Assembly (NCBI GenBank): GCA_027382625.1
Contig: JAJKFJ010022720.1
Span: 62,001 to 126,000 of the forward strand
From: Tetmemena sp. SeJ-2015
Lineage: Eukaryota; Ciliophora; Spirotrichea; Sporadotrichida; Oxytrichidae
Length of the DNA: 64,000 nucleotides
Direction of reading: 5' to 3'
In this document: positions 1-13,300 of the stretch, piece by piece
Numbering within the stretch: the stretch's first letter is position 1
Layout of the letters: every line of letters starts with the position of its first letter
Program-made: the position numbers and the translations under genes
Notes under the pieces: generated by a model
What the model was told of the DNA's origin: nothing
The model's database searches: none
What the model saw: the letters and a program-made list of their open reading frames with translations, nothing else

Positions 1-3000
1 TAGAGAGCGAAATCTCCCAGAATGGATTTTCCTTCGCCTGACATTCCTCCATTTATGACAAGCACGCTCCCAAATACTTCTGCCGAGTGATGCATCCTCT
101 GTGGTGGAACTTCAAGCAAATACAAAAATACAAGTCATTTGAATGATCATAAGCATGAATCCATTACATTCTCTTGTTTAAGACAGCTCTGCATGCCAAA
201 CTTGTCTGTCTGTAAATTTATAGTCTATAAATAAATTATCTTAGATTCACTATCCTCCTTTCTAAGTTTATCAAAGACGAAGAGATCGTTGAAGACTGGT
301 CTCATCTTAATTTGGTGATTCTAATCATAAATCATCATACATCATATATCTCCTTAAATTATTATAGAAGATTATAAGCACCAGCTCCTCCAAACAGCAC
401 TGCTTTGTTTCTGCCATAAGCGTTCAAAGTATGGCCGAATCTCTTCGAAGGGAAGTGTAGTCCCTCCTCGCCTTCGTTCTCTACTTACTTCCCATAGAAC
501 TTGTTATCAAGGTCACTCAACAACCGAGTATCGTTGAAAGGCTGAGTAGCTGTCCCTCCAAACACCATCACTTCTCCCGAGCCTACGTTCAATAGTCTTG
601 TACCCTCTCTAGCTGGAGGAATCTGAGCTTGGATCTCTAGTGTCTCCCAAAAGCAAATAATATTAAGAGATATCTTTAAAAAGCCTGCGACCATCTCCTT
701 CTTATCAAGCTATTCTTCTAGATCCAGTCTTCGCATTAGGTATTCAATAGTCTTTGAATCTATCTCTTCTTTCTCTAACTAAGATTGTAGAAGCTCCTTC
801 ACATGTGGCTTGAGTTTATTCTGACTGATAAACTTCAAACACTCCGAAATAAGCCCATTCTCTAATTTGTTGATGCATAAATCATCACATTTTTATTGGA
901 CAATATAATTGATGTCCAAATCTACACTTCCAGAGAAGGTGGGTGCCAGCACACTCTCAAAGACCTTCTTCTCTTAAATAAGCTATTCTACGTTCTTACC
1001 CCTCAGAGAGTAAGTTTATTAGCTGATTGGCTTTTGAAACTGATTGAATGTCTGTAAGAGTTGCTTAGTCTCATTCACTAAAGTGGTAGACTGAGATTAA
1101 GAGAATGGCAAACTCAGATCCCTCTAGGACTTGAGAGGTTCTGTACTCTACTCCCCTAGAGAGGATAACATAACCCTTCCTTCGTTTCTTGCAGTGAGGG
1201 AGCCAACTAACTACATTTACTGAAGCATAGGCTACAAGCTTGACTGCTCAGTGAATATCATAGGATCATCAATTGCTATTGGCTCATTCAACTCTCCTAA
1301 AAGATTGTTCTATAGGGCAAGCTCAGCTGATGTCTAACTCAAAATTTGCATGCTTGAAAGGTTTCTCTCTGCTCGAGTAGTATTCAGCTACTTCTTTATG
1401 CTTATATCTCCTTTGCTAAATCAATCTAAAACAATAGCGAAATAGATATCTCCCTATCCAACATTGATCTATGCTTGATAGTGGAAATCTAGATTGTACC
1501 TGTTGTTCTCCTCCTCTACTAATTCTTCAACTGGCGTCATTTACTCCACACTTATACTGCTCTCGTTTAGTTTGATGATTGGTGTGAGCTCCTTGCTATT
1601 CTATTTAAACTGATTGGCGAGCTGCACACTTTGGTAGTCGCTACTAGACAAAATCTTATTCAGATTGAGTTGAGGGATGAAAGGAATGGAGCTGCTTCGA
1701 CCGGAGCTTGAGCCGCCGTATCTGTCGCTTTTTTACCAGAGACATCAGGCTGGGAGAAATAATCGGACTTGATTTTCTCTGATTTCTCATAGCCCTCAAA
1801 TAGCCTTCTAATTATTAAAAACGAAAGTTATACAAGGGTTAGCACTTTAATAATTTTGTCTTTCTTGGAGTCAAGGAGCTTTTAGATGTGCTCAGAAATA
1901 CCTCTTGAGCTATTGGCACGGATTAAGACTGAGATAGAGAGTTAAGGCCGCCAACTTACTAGCCTTGGAAAATGTTGAGCTTAGCATCTTTGTTGTTATT
2001 AATGCTGACGTTGAGATACCTGATCTCCAGTGGAGAGATCTAATCCAAAAGTGTTTTCCTCAAAGTATGCTTCTCTTACTACTTTTTCAAGTAGACATCT
2101 TCCAACTGTTGAAATTTAAGGTTTCTCAAATCATGAGTCTCTAATATATCATTATCCACAGCCTCAAGAGGATGCTAGTTTTTCTAAGCAGTTGAGGTTA
2201 TAGTAGAAAGTACATTTTTTAGACCTATGCCGCTCTAATCATTCAGATAATTAGAAATAGAGATGCACTTATCATATTTTATGTGAAGAGGATTAGTTTA
2301 TAAAGCGGAGGGAAGGAGAGTGTTCTTAATAGAAGGCATGGTGGGTGCCTGACTGAGTGATCTGAACATTTTCTCTTTGTTGACCATATCCTCCAAGCTC
2401 TTCCCAATCTTAAACTGTAGCTCATTTTTAGGCTCAAAACCTCCTTTTTGAAGCTATGAGAGAATAGGTCAATAACCAATTATGTGCTTACTTTATTATC
2501 AAGAGAGGGATCCGCAACATAAGCTGGTATGTTCTTCCTAACGATTTTAATCTTGAGATTTCGCAATTCTCCACTTTAAGTGTCTTATTTAACAGCAGCC
2601 GTTGGAGAAGATGTATAGTTCTAACTGCTGACTCTTACTCTGAGTTTTTTAAGGCTTGGAGTTATCCCCTATTCCAGGGACTTTACTAAGTTGTGATGAG
2701 GTGTTATCCCTATCCTCCTGGTTTTGCTTTTGCGTTTTGGATTTACCCTTAATTTTAGAAGATCCATCACCACCTCCCCTCTGAGTCTGCTTTATACTCG
2801 TGGAGAGTAGATTGTCGAAGTTCTCTGGCTTTTTTAGGTACTCTTCTTTGTCTCTGAGAGTTTTGACCATAGTCACTAATTTAGCATAATCCTTGTCCAA
2901 AAGAGCAACTGAGCAGCTCAGATTCAGTTTCAACTCTTTCTTGTCGTCTGATGAAAGCGCGGCCGCTCTCTATTGCTCTTGAAATAACTGCATCTGCTAT

Positions 3001-3422
3001 AAGAAAGGACTCTAGCCTAATTTTATAGAGTATAAAATGTGATAACTCATAATTAAGAATTTGGATTGATAAGAGAGCTGCGACATGTCCTAGAGCATTT
3101 ACTGATGGGAGTTAGAGGAAAGGCCACTTGTATTCTAGTTATTGCTGCCATTGATTCTAGATATGGAGGGAAGGTTTCCCATATTTTACTGTAGCTTTAC
3201 ATTCAGAGTTTTTAACCCCCTGAGTGGAGTAGTATTCGTACTCCCACCTCCTCCATACACTCTTTAGTTTAAGATCTACTGCTACTCTCCATAGTTATTC
3301 TCAATTGAAACTCTTTGAGAAGAAAAGTTGGAGTTATTCTGGCCTATTCCAAATTAAGGAGTAGCTTTGACTGAGTTGATTTCTTTAGTGGATTGGGATT
3401 TGGCCAAGAGATCAGGAAGCAT
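1..3422 (-). CDS. Kelch-repeat protein, 3' end beyond the window
   Basis: The start is the ATG at 3422 (MLPDLLAKSQSTKEINS). The N-terminal half is Ser/Gln/Asn-rich and low in complexity. Around 650-1 the minus strand reads kelch-like blades: EVMVFGGTATQPFNDTRLL, then RFGHTLNAYGRNKAVLFGGA, then MHHSAEVFGSVLVINGG, the usual R-x-G-H ... GG ... N-D-x-x-x-L pattern. Many in-frame TAA/TAG codons read as Gln. The reading frame switches several times (near 2.45, 2.58, 1.70 and 0.36 kb), which I attribute to IESs whose pointers I did not all resolve. The gene is head-to-head with the kelch gene starting near 3.54 kb, about 110 bp away. Kelch propellers are protein-interaction domains; no catalytic domain is visible. 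The gene continues left of base 1. Confidence 0.6.
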
Positions 3423-3539
3423 ATTTTATGTTGAGATTAGGCTATCAAATTTAATTAGCAATTTATTCTACAATTAATCCCTTTCTTACACAAGGTTATA
3501 ATCTAAGATATCTATTAAGCTAATTCCCCATAACCATAT

Positions 3540-5004
3540 TCTGAATTCACACCTGCATATGTTGTGTGTCTTTCAAAGTGAACAGCATCGCGAATGTGAA
3601 CTACGGAGTGCAGAGATTCTACAACTATAAAGACCCTCAAGACGCTCAGATAATCTTCCAGTTTAAATGGAACACCAAGGATGTTTATTACTTCGATGCG
3701 GCAATCAACAAGTGGTAGTACATGCAAGACCTGCAGCCCAAAGAGCCTTTCCTATACTTCTCATCAGTTATCTTTCTCCCTAAGTAGCTTGGTGCTTTCA
3801 TCTTAGAAAAGATATTATTATTATTAGGAAAGCTTTAATTTATCTTGGGAGGGTTAGACTCGGGCGATCACTATTCTAAGCGAAGTTTGTGGTTCAAGAA
3901 GTTCAGGATGTTCTACGAGAAGTGTCCAATGCTGCAGAAGAGAGCCTTCTTCAGCAGTGTCTATTCTCAAATAGACTGTCAGATCTATGCTATCGGTGGC
4001 TATGATGGAGTGAATGACCTAGTGAGGTGCGAGAAATACTCTCTCTATGAAAACATTTGGAGAGAGATTGCTCCACTTAACGTTGCTCGTAATGGCTGCT
4101 CCACTCTTCTATTATAAAAAGACTCTCTCCTCTTTATTTTTGCTATTGAAGCACTTGAAGTTCCTATTTGCACTAGGAGGGAACAACAAGCAAGACGGGT
4201 CACTTGAGTCTATTGAAAGATACGACTTAGAGTTCGATACTTGGCAGCTGCTCAGTCTTCGCCTGCCAGTGCCCATGCATGACTTCCAAAGTCTGCTCAT
4301 CCAGAATAACCAAGAACAGGATGAGTACAAGCTACTGCTCTTTGGAGGCTAGACCACTAACGAGGAGCCTATCAACAGAGCCTACCTACTAGACATCACT
4401 CTGGAAGTCAATAGAAACCCCTAGGCTACCATAAACAAGCGACTAGGTAAAATCTATTACCCAGTGAGCGTGATTGATCACCGCCGCTGCTACATCTTTG
4501 CAGGCTACTCTGATGAGCTTTTGAAATAGTCCAATACTAAATCATAAGTTTCATAAGTTGTGAAACCCTACATCCTAGACTACAAGCAGTTCAAGATGGA
4601 GAAGGTAAGGCTGCAGAAGCTTCTGGACGATAAGATGGGGCAGGGTATTATCAACAAGGTGGAGGCCATCTTGAAGAAACAGTTCAACCCCAACACCCAG
4701 GAGTTCTCGGAGAACTAGAGCAACCACTTCCACAAGCTCAAAAAGTACAAAGAGGACTAGGAGATATATGCATATATAGAGTTGATACTATTTTTATAGA
4801 AGTGAGATAAACAGAGGGAGGCAGGAGAACCAGGGCGGAGCTGCTTATAGAGAAGACGGCCTTGGAGCAACCTATGTGGCAGATACTATCAAAACTCCCT
4901 TGAGGATAGTGACTGAGAGCGTGGAGGAGGGCGAGACTGATAATAGACATGAGGAAGCTTATGAAACCTACCATGGCTATGCAATCAGGAAAATCAAAAA
5001 GTGA
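3540..5004 (+). CDS. Kelch-repeat protein
   Basis: Readable from about 3575 (VNSIANVNYGVQRFYNY) to the TGA at 5002-5004. Kelch blades are clear: IYAIGGYDGVNDLVRCEKY, FALGGNNKQDGSLESIERYD, KLLLFGGQTTNEEPINRAYLL and RRCYIFAGYS. The C-terminal part (KPYILDYKQFKMEKVRLQK onward) is charged and probably helical. Three IESs with pointers ATCTT, TTTGC and GAGAT interrupt it, and removing each restores the frame exactly; the segments between them (297 and 594 bp, then 201 bp to the stop) are multiples of three. TAG is read as Gln at many sites. The true start was not found: a TGA lies in frame just upstream of 3575, so a first coding segment is probably separated by another IES. Likely a scaffold or adaptor protein; no BTB or other partner domain is seen. 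Confidence 0.65.
3800..3841 (+). other. IES, pointer ATCTT
   Basis: ATCTT occurs at 3800-3804 and 3842-3846. Deleting 3800-3841 (42 bp) turns an AT-rich insert into GAF-ILGG-LDSGD, the start of a kelch blade, in frame. There are no GT-AG borders. Confidence 0.8.
4139..4166 (+). other. IES, pointer TTTGC
   Basis: TTTGC occurs at 4139-4143 and 4167-4171. Deletion of 28 bp joins CSTLLLQKDSLLFIF to ALGGNNKQDGS in one frame. Without it the frame breaks. Confidence 0.85.
4761..4803 (+). other. IES, pointer GAGAT
   Basis: GAGAT occurs at 4761-4765 and 4804-4808. Deletion of 43 bp joins KKYKEDQEI to NRGRQENQGGAAYRED, which then runs to the TGA at 5002. Confidence 0.8.
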
Positions 5005-5149
5005 TCCAATAGTAATAATTACTGATACTACTACCAACAACTATAAAGGATGAACCAATTAAAAAAGCTTACAAGACTTTGAAATAATCTATAAAATTTT
5101 AGGAGTTGTAAATAGTGCAATTATATATTTCATTTGAAATTAAATTCTT

Positions 5150-8100
5150 TCCTTATTTTCTAAAATAATCTCTTATAAATTTAAGATCTTCTGATTGATC
5201 TCTCTGAACTTAACAGGGTACTCTTGCCTCTAATAAATGCTGAATGTGATATAGCTCTCGTATAATATCTGGCTGAAGCTTTTATCTATGTGGCTATCAT
5301 ACTACTTCTGCAGCTCTCTCATTCGATCTACTTTCAAATGCGTTTATTATTTATATTAAGAAAAAATAGAGCTTCTTAAATCATAAAAATGAAGTGAATC
5401 AATAATAGAACTCCTCCTCTCTTTCATCCAGTAGTTCTATCTTTACCTTGTGGAGGAGTTATTTCTAATAGATGAGATCATTGCCTTGAGCAGCACACCG
5501 AAGATTAATCTATCTGATCTCCTTCTTGAACTGACTCTATATCTATCTTCTTCCTCTATGCTTTATAAAAGTTTAATTTAGGTTTCTATAATATTAATGC
5601 TTTGCTGTTCCTCATTTCAGCATGAGTCATACTGCGATAGTCCCAGGATGGCATATCTACTGAAGGAGGAGGCATCAGCTATTACTACAACTGCTATTGT
5701 TGTTACTATTGAAACCCGGACATGTTCTGGCCCTGCCTCTGATGAGGAAGAGTGTTGTTTGCTGAGCTTGGGAAATAGTTGGCAGCGAACAAGCTTGTTG
5801 CGTTTAGGGAGTTATTCATAGTGTAGTTCATGCCTTGGCCACCATTCAATCCCAAATTCATTTTTAATTAACTGTGACATTAAGTTTTAAGCAGAGTCTA
5901 GTTTCTAGATCTGGAGTTTTAGCCAGCAGGTATTTAGGGAAAGAACTGAGATTTATTGTTAGCTGAGGCCTGTTGCAATAATCCCTAAGTTCTAAGCAAT
6001 TACTGGGAGTGACTGTGATCATCACTTCGAGCATTGAGTAAGGACCTATTATCCGCAGACTAGTTTTCTCTATAGCTGTTTTGGATGGTTAAAGGTACTC
6101 CAGGTCTATAATTCAACATTGGCTAGGAAGAGTGGCCATTAGTATTCCTGTTTAGTTGAAAGTAGGGCGCTTGTGCATTTTAGAATTTAGGATTTTGCTC
6201 TTCTCTGATGGAGGAAATGATTTCACTCATCATCTGCTGCCTCGCTTCTAAGGGGAACTATCTCAGCCATGAATAAAGATGTATGCAAGTGATATTGAAT
6301 GCTCTTCTGTTTACTGAACATTGATTGAGTTTTAGTTTCTCTAGCTAACGTTTGTAGTCTGTGTCTGTAGATTGCGCTTCTCAGTTTATTAAAATTTCGC
6401 TTCTTAGGAGGGATCTAATATCTTCGATTTGAAAGAAAGAGGAATTATTTGGCGATCTAAGCCTGCATTTAAAAGCGTTGAGAGCTTGCTCTTAATAAAC
6501 TGTTCAATGTTTAGCTCTTCTAAATTACCGCCCTCCTACTCAGCTTGTCTCCTTTACTATTCAATTTCTTCTAGGATGGCACTCGTCACATTCTTTATAG
6601 CAGAACTTTAAAATATCTCATCTATACTGACAATCGATTTATAGCATCCTGGTGCTACTAAGACCTATGACTGTTTGCATTCGCTTCCCTGCTTGGGTCT
6701 GTAGAGAATGAATTGATTTGTTCTTTCTTAGCGGCTAATGAATTTTCCACGATGCCTGGATTCCGATATCTTCTGCTGCTTTACATCTGTGAAGACACAT
6801 CTTGAGTTTGCAAATTAATTAAAACTGACTTTGAGTGTTTAATGGCTTGGGAGCTGTTGGGGGCAAAAGACTTCTCTCGGCTTACCCATCCTAAATAGCA
6901 AACCCGCCTCTCTTCTTTTTCTTCTTCTTCTTTTTCCTGCTCCCACCGATAGTTTGATCCATGTAGCTCACCTCTTCAGTCCTGTCCACACCCAGCCTCG
7001 CACTACCCATAGTATCCATTTTCTAAATTACTCCTCTCTGTTGCTCTACTTTTCTCTCCTCCTCCTTATTCTACATTTACTGCACTTCATCTTTAACAGC
7101 TAGCTGATGATTATTAGTCCTTTCTAGATTTTAATCATTTGGTGCTTGGCTCTATCTGAATTGGTTATCAAACTCAGCCTAGTGATACTTCTTTAACTCA
7201 TTCTAAGCCTTTAATAGGTTTGAGGGAGAAGGGCTAGCCAGTTTCTGATTCACACCAGGAGTGTATCTAGAATTTGGGAGTACCTTGGGACTTACAATTC
7301 TAGATTCACTGCTTTACAGTTAGGCGTTCTCTCCTCTAGCAGAGGAGCTCCCACTTTTGCTCTTTTGCTTGGGAGAACTTGCCTATCCCATAAAACGTGG
7401 GCTGGGGCCTTTATGGGGAGAAGACATTCCCTAAGTGGGATATGAATGAAGTTTTTATTCTAAGATTAGCCTTGGGGATAAAGTAAATAAGGCTGCATAT
7501 GATTAAGGAAAGTAATTAAAAGTGTCCATTGAAGATGAAGCCATCTTTGAAGGAATTTTAAGCTAAAATAATTTATCATAAAGAATGCCTAAACTACGGC
7601 CATCTGCAACAATTATTTTGAATGAGGATTATTAGGAGGAATTTTTATTTTTCCTAGAACCACCACCATTAGAGTGTTTGCCTTTTCCCTCTTTCCCTCT
7701 GCTGGACTATTCCATGTCCATTTTTGTTTCTTCCATAAATTTAAATACTGAACTAGACAACTTGAATTAGTATATGACAAGTGTGTAATAGTTTACTCTT
7801 TTCTGCGATGGAATCCAAACCAGGCAGCAATAAACCTCTCCTGCCACTTGTATCTTAAAATAGTAATTTATATCTATAGAGTAAAATAGGATATAAGCTT
7901 CTTCGAATGTTCCATCTGCACCTTCTTCATCCTCCTCCTCTATGTTTAATAACTGAGCATATATATTATAAGACTGTTTATAATGTTTTAGGTGTTCTGC
8001 TTTTAGACTGTGTTCTAGGAGGGTGTATACATTCAATACTTATTTTAAGATTAGAGTAGTGTCATCTTAACATAAGAAACGTCCTTGAAGTAAGAGTGAT

Positions 8101-9862
8101 CTTGAAGCGGAGACTCTGGAATCACATTTATCTCATACCTTAAAAACTCACATATCAATTTGAAATTAACTAATCCTACTATGTTTCTTGACAGCCATAG
8201 AGTTCTGCTTCTTCGCTAATCTATGATTCATAGTAAGTTAATTCAAGGCTTGTGTCTCCATATCTGATTCTTTTAATTGAGTTTATAGCTTGTTAAATAA
8301 TGACTTTGCATTTTTAGGCTCAATGCTTGGCTGCTTTTGAGTCAAAGGTGTCTTCGTTAAAAATAGTATAAGTAAGTATGGATAAGTTATTAAAACCTTA
8401 ATATCTCATAAATATTAAGTTGTTGTTGGAACTTTGGCTTAATTCGCATTGTGGATAGACTACTATCTCTAAACCTCTTTTTATTAATCAAGGCTCAGTT
8501 TAAAAAAGAGGGACAGAAACTTCATTTTAATGGTCAGTTGGTAAAATTGGGAGGAAGGGGTCTGCTACCCAAGTGTGGGTTAGCTTCTGCTATTAATGGT
8601 TTTCATCACCATGTTATCAACTCTCTGCTAATTAGTTTATGAGAGCCAGTCCTCCTCATCCTATGGTGAAAAATAGTAAAGTTAATAAAGAATGAATTAT
8701 TAAAGGATTGCCTTAATTTCAACAAACAGATGATTGCAATTACCTTCAGTTAAGAGAAATAGACACTAGTCACAAGCGAGTTCTAACTTTTATCTTGAGC
8801 TTGCTGATCTCTTGTTTTTCTAAACTGACTCAAAGTTCTCTACACAAGAGAGAATGATAGTATGCGATTTAACTTACCATGAGAGAGCTGAATTTATTAC
8901 TCTTGAAGTACCTTCTATCTCGCATTAACCTTTCGGATTAAATTAACGCATACTAAAACATATCATAGCATCTATTTACAAAGATGAGACTTTCCTCGTT
9001 TTGAAATTTCAAGTCTATGTCATTTCGACTGCCTCTTCCATATTATACACTACTCGAAAATATGGAACTGTGGGATCTGTCAATCCAGCCCACTTCCTCA
9101 GAGCCCTCTTTCTTTATAGCCAACTTATCCAAAGGAGTTCCCCTATTCATTCTAGTTCTTTCAACTTCTTGGTGATGACTCTAGTTCGACATTCCATTTT
9201 TGACTTCTGAGTCTTGGAGATTACTATGACTCATCCTATGAGACAAAGGAGACTAATAATTCAACGCTCCCCCCTCAACTGAAACTTAAGAGCCACTATC
9301 TTAGCTGTCTTGTTCTCCAGCTTGGGAATGTCGCAATAGTGATTGGAGACTTACTGCTGCTTCTCTAATCTCCATTCTTCTTCATTCTATAGAAGCAAAA
9401 TGATTAACTCTAATGAGGTTGACATATAGTAAAACACATGCAACTCTCTCCATTATTAAACTTTAGTCTTTTCTTATCTACTTACTTGGTTGAGCTTCTT
9501 TCGATCGTTATTTTTGGACCAGCGCCTCCAGCTAAAATTTTAGACCTTCGCATTTGTACTACACTCATTCTCTTCTGGCTCTGAATACTTTTGACTTCTT
9601 CAATTGGTCAGCTACCTTTGCTAGTATTTAAGAATTTGGTGTCTGTGTTCTGCTTCTAGACATTTTGCCTTGACTAAAAAAAAAGAATTATCTATCTATG
9701 AACTTAAATTTATGACTTCTCAGGCTTGAGACTTTCTCCTTAAATTTATTGGTTCTTTTGCTACTACTACTATAGTTACTCCTATTTGTGATTAGCAGGA
9801 GATTTGCTATTCTCTTTGCTGGGGGAGTTCTTCTTCGATGTGAATATTTATAGTCCACTCAT
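5150..9862 (-). CDS. Gln/Ser-rich protein with poly-Lys, unit 1 of a tandem pair
   Basis: I do not recognise this family. Coding segments follow one another on the minus strand from the ATG at 9862 (MSGLQIFTSKKNSPSKENS). They include VGWIDRSHSSIFSSS near 9.05 kb, KTPLTQKQPSIEPKNAK near 8.35 kb, and a long open stretch from about 8.04 to 6.65 kb containing MEETKMDMEQSSRG and SRKKKKKKKRGG (near 6.93 kb). At the 3' end comes a helical tail (MRELQKQYDSHIDKSF, VKFREINQKILNL) ending near 5.15 kb. Whether all segments form one gene or two is not settled, because several frame changes lie at unresolved IESs. The poly-Lys run may be a nuclear or nucleolar signal. The downstream unit at 10.3-14.8 kb is its paralog. 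The exact stop was not found; the gene converges on the kelch gene ending at 5004. Confidence 0.45.
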
Positions 9863-10316
9863 TATTTTTTAAACTATATATATTTAAAAGCTTAAAAATA
9901 TTGAGGAGATCTTTTTAAAGAAGGAGGGAGCAGAAGCGGCGTTTTATTTGCTCATACTCTGCTACTGTTGCTAAATAGTTTTGCTCTCTTCTAAGTTCTC
10001 GGGGTATTTGCCTTGAACTTTATTCTAGTAACTCATTCAGGAAGAAGAAGAATAATATTAAATTTCAAGTCTCTATATTACTACTGCTACTGTTAATACG
10101 ATTAATAATTTAATTAATTAAGTACAAAAAAAGTTTAATTCCTTAGTTCGATGGAGAAAGTGAAATTTTGTTTCTTTTTAACTTCAAGATTGTAGTAGTA
10201 AGAGTACCAAATTATTCAAATAACTTTAAACTGAAAACACTTGATTAAGCTGATGAGCAATTTTTGAATTATCTGCAAGGGGTTTTTCATTTGATTATCT
10301 AATTCACCTAAAAAGT

Positions 10317-13300
10317 TCATTCAAGTTATTAATGAAACAATTGAGATGATTACAATTCCTTCACTTTGAAAGAGCCGATTCTCTGGATTGATTCCTTGAG
10401 TTTATCTATGTTGATATCGAAGGAGGGAAACTCAAACTTTGCCAGCTTTACCATTTGCATCTTCTGATTTAGAATATTAATTATTCTCTCTACTCTTAAT
10501 AAATCCATGAGAGGGAAATATTTGGTAATTACTCTTGCCTCAAGAAGAAATCTATTTTCTCTTTTTCATCTTCAAAAGCAGCATCCACCAACAAGAAGTC
10601 TCTGTTCTTTTCTTGCACTTCGTCAAGCCCAACTATTAACTGATCAAGTTAAAGCATGCAAGACTCTATCTGGCTGATAGTAAAGATATATTTTTCTCTT
10701 ATTGCTTCTCATTCGTTCGTCTAGAGCCTCGTGCAATTCCAAAAATGCTCGCATTAATCCTTTGAACTCCTCCTCTCATATTCAAATTTTAAATTTATTG
10801 AAAAATGTAATGGATTTAAGATAATTTTTAAGATTGAGTTCGAGGAAGTCTTTATATAGTGGGATTAATTATGAACTGACTCATCTCTCTGTCGATTTCT
10901 CTTTTTATAGCATCCAATGATTTGAAAGCAAATGCTTTGCTGCAAATATTTTATACAATTACAACTTATATTTAAGAAAATTTATTTATCTACTATATAT
11001 AAAGTTAGATTCTTTTTAGAATATCGCATTAGTTTCAATCCCAAATTGGTACCTGCTGCAAGATTTTAGCTTGCAGATGCATAGTTCCCAAGCAGAGTCT
11101 AGTTTCGAGACTTTTCATTTGATCTTGGATAAATAATAACTCAATCATTCTAAACTTAACAGTAAAATCATTTTTATTTGAGTTAAGAATGCTCGGAAAC
11201 AGACCACCACCCTGGGATTACTTTTATTCTTAAATTGCAGAAGATGTACCTCCTAAGTCTAATTCTTCTTAGTCATGTTTGAGAGAGCTTTGATGAGTCT
11301 ATCTGCTTTGGCTTTTTTGTCAGCCTCCTCCTTTGCAGTATTGGACTAGCTTGTCGAATTATTTGTGCCGATTCTATTCTTAAGACTAGCAAGCAGATTT
11401 TGTTTCAAGTCTAAAGGCATCTACTTCAGCCAATTTATGAAAAATGAAATATTTTTAACAAATAGAAGTAAGTAGATATCCTCAATTATTCTAGGAGTTC
11501 TGCTAATCTTCATTAACAGTCTATGAGGCAAGTACTTAACTGCGAGTTTGAAACTTCTGCATAGGATTTTCATAAATCGCTGCGGTCTAAGAGATGGCTT
11601 GGTTTTGTTAAGCAGCAGCTTATTGTTACCTCCTGTCTCTCATATCTTGATCAGAGTCAAAAATTAATCTTTGATAAAAGCTAGTTATTATTATTTTTGT
11701 CCTAAGCCTAATTTAGAGAGAGCATCTCCATTAATCTTTTCTTAATGAGACCTTAAACCTCCATACTCTGGGGTGGCTAACTACCTTAAATGCTTTTTTG
11801 TCTTTGCTACTGATCCAGCTCGCTCAAAATATTCTTAGTCAGCATCTGAATCAGAGACTTTTGATCATATTTGCAAGCAATAAATTTCATCTTTAATTGA
11901 TCTGCTGCCTATGCTTATTCAAGAACTAATTCCTAATTCGAGAAGAAAGATTGAATGGCTTCATTCCTTGGAGGGGATTCGTTCTCTGAGATAGCCTCCA
12001 GAGTTCCAAACTTCTTAAAGCTCTACAGTTTAAGTAGAGCCTTATGTGAACTTAACATATAGTAGACTGTCACCATAATTATAATATTCTCTATGAACTG
12101 GTAAACTTAGGCATTTAAGGTGGCAGAACGCTCTACTGACTGGAGGTATCCCTTGAGTCACTTAAGCCCGCTTCTTCTTTTTCTTCTTCTTCTTTTTCCT
12201 GCCTGCTTCAGTGATCGTATATTCATAATAGCTCTGCTCAATTGAGGCCTCACCAGGGCCAGAAGAATTGTAATTGCCTCCATCAAGCATCCTTACCTAA
12301 TTAGAACTTTGCACTAACTAGCTGGCAGGTCTCTGATCAACTACCGTCTTAAAACTTCCAAATCCGGGCTACTAATCCCTCTCTTAGGAGGTTACTTTGG
12401 ATCTGAAATTCCTAGTTATAACATCGGACATTTGGTTTGCTTCAACTGACTTAGATACTTGAAGCTAACGCTAGTTAGGCCTCTATTGATTGTATTAGGT
12501 TTTCTGGTTGAGGGGGGAGGACTCATTATAGATTGAGTTTGGGAGTCTCTTGGGGCTAAGGACGTTGCGTGAGCTACCACTACTGTTAGCAGGGGAGACG
12601 CTGGATTTCCTAGTTCCTTAGTTCCCTTGATTATTATTTCCAGCAGATTATCTAGGTGATATAGAATAAATTAAAATGAGTTTTGCATAAGGTTAAATTA
12701 TCAAATGCCGTACAATGCCATTGATTCGATTAGAATCTTAAATTTTCATCCTTAGATTTACCGTACTTTATTTCTTCTGATTAATTTAGATGGAGTGATT
12801 TAAGATGTCGGTTCATGCTCATTTATATTATGAGAAATCAACGACATAATTTTAATATCAAGGATATAAATATGATTAATATTATTCATTTAGCTCCGAT
12901 TTTTCCAACGGCTAGGAAGCCAGGTTTAAAGTAAGTCGCCACTGTTTTAGTTTTTTTACTAAACTTTAGAGAAAAGTAGCTTTGAAACGATCTATAATTG
13001 GCATGTTGCAAGAGAACGTTCCCTATAATTGTGGGATTTAATAAATCGATAAAATTACCCTTTTTTTTAATTTTTCTATAATACTCGGCCGACAAGGAGC
13101 ACTTACAATATCAAATTTAACACAGATGACAAAAACTTCCTCTTCGTCTCCTGGGTTTTACAGTAGCAAACTCAAAATTTTTGAAAATCGAGGCTGAATA
13201 GATATTATAATAAAAAATTAATATGAAGTTGTAATAACTTTATTTCATTTTTAGATATAAAATAGTTTATAAGTTTTCTATTGAATTACAATCAATAATT

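Noticed and set aside
2955..2970. GCGGCCGC site as a sign of cloning vector
   Set aside because: It lies within the kelch gene's open frame (RAAALSS) with native sequence on both sides.
4738..5040. 100-aa minus-strand ORF
   Set aside because: Antisense shadow of the kelch gene's C-terminus, which is in frame on the plus strand to the TGA at 5002.
7560..7640. KIIVADGRS as a response-regulator receiver domain
   Set aside because: Only one short motif matches; the acidic pair and the downstream Thr/Lys sites are not seen.
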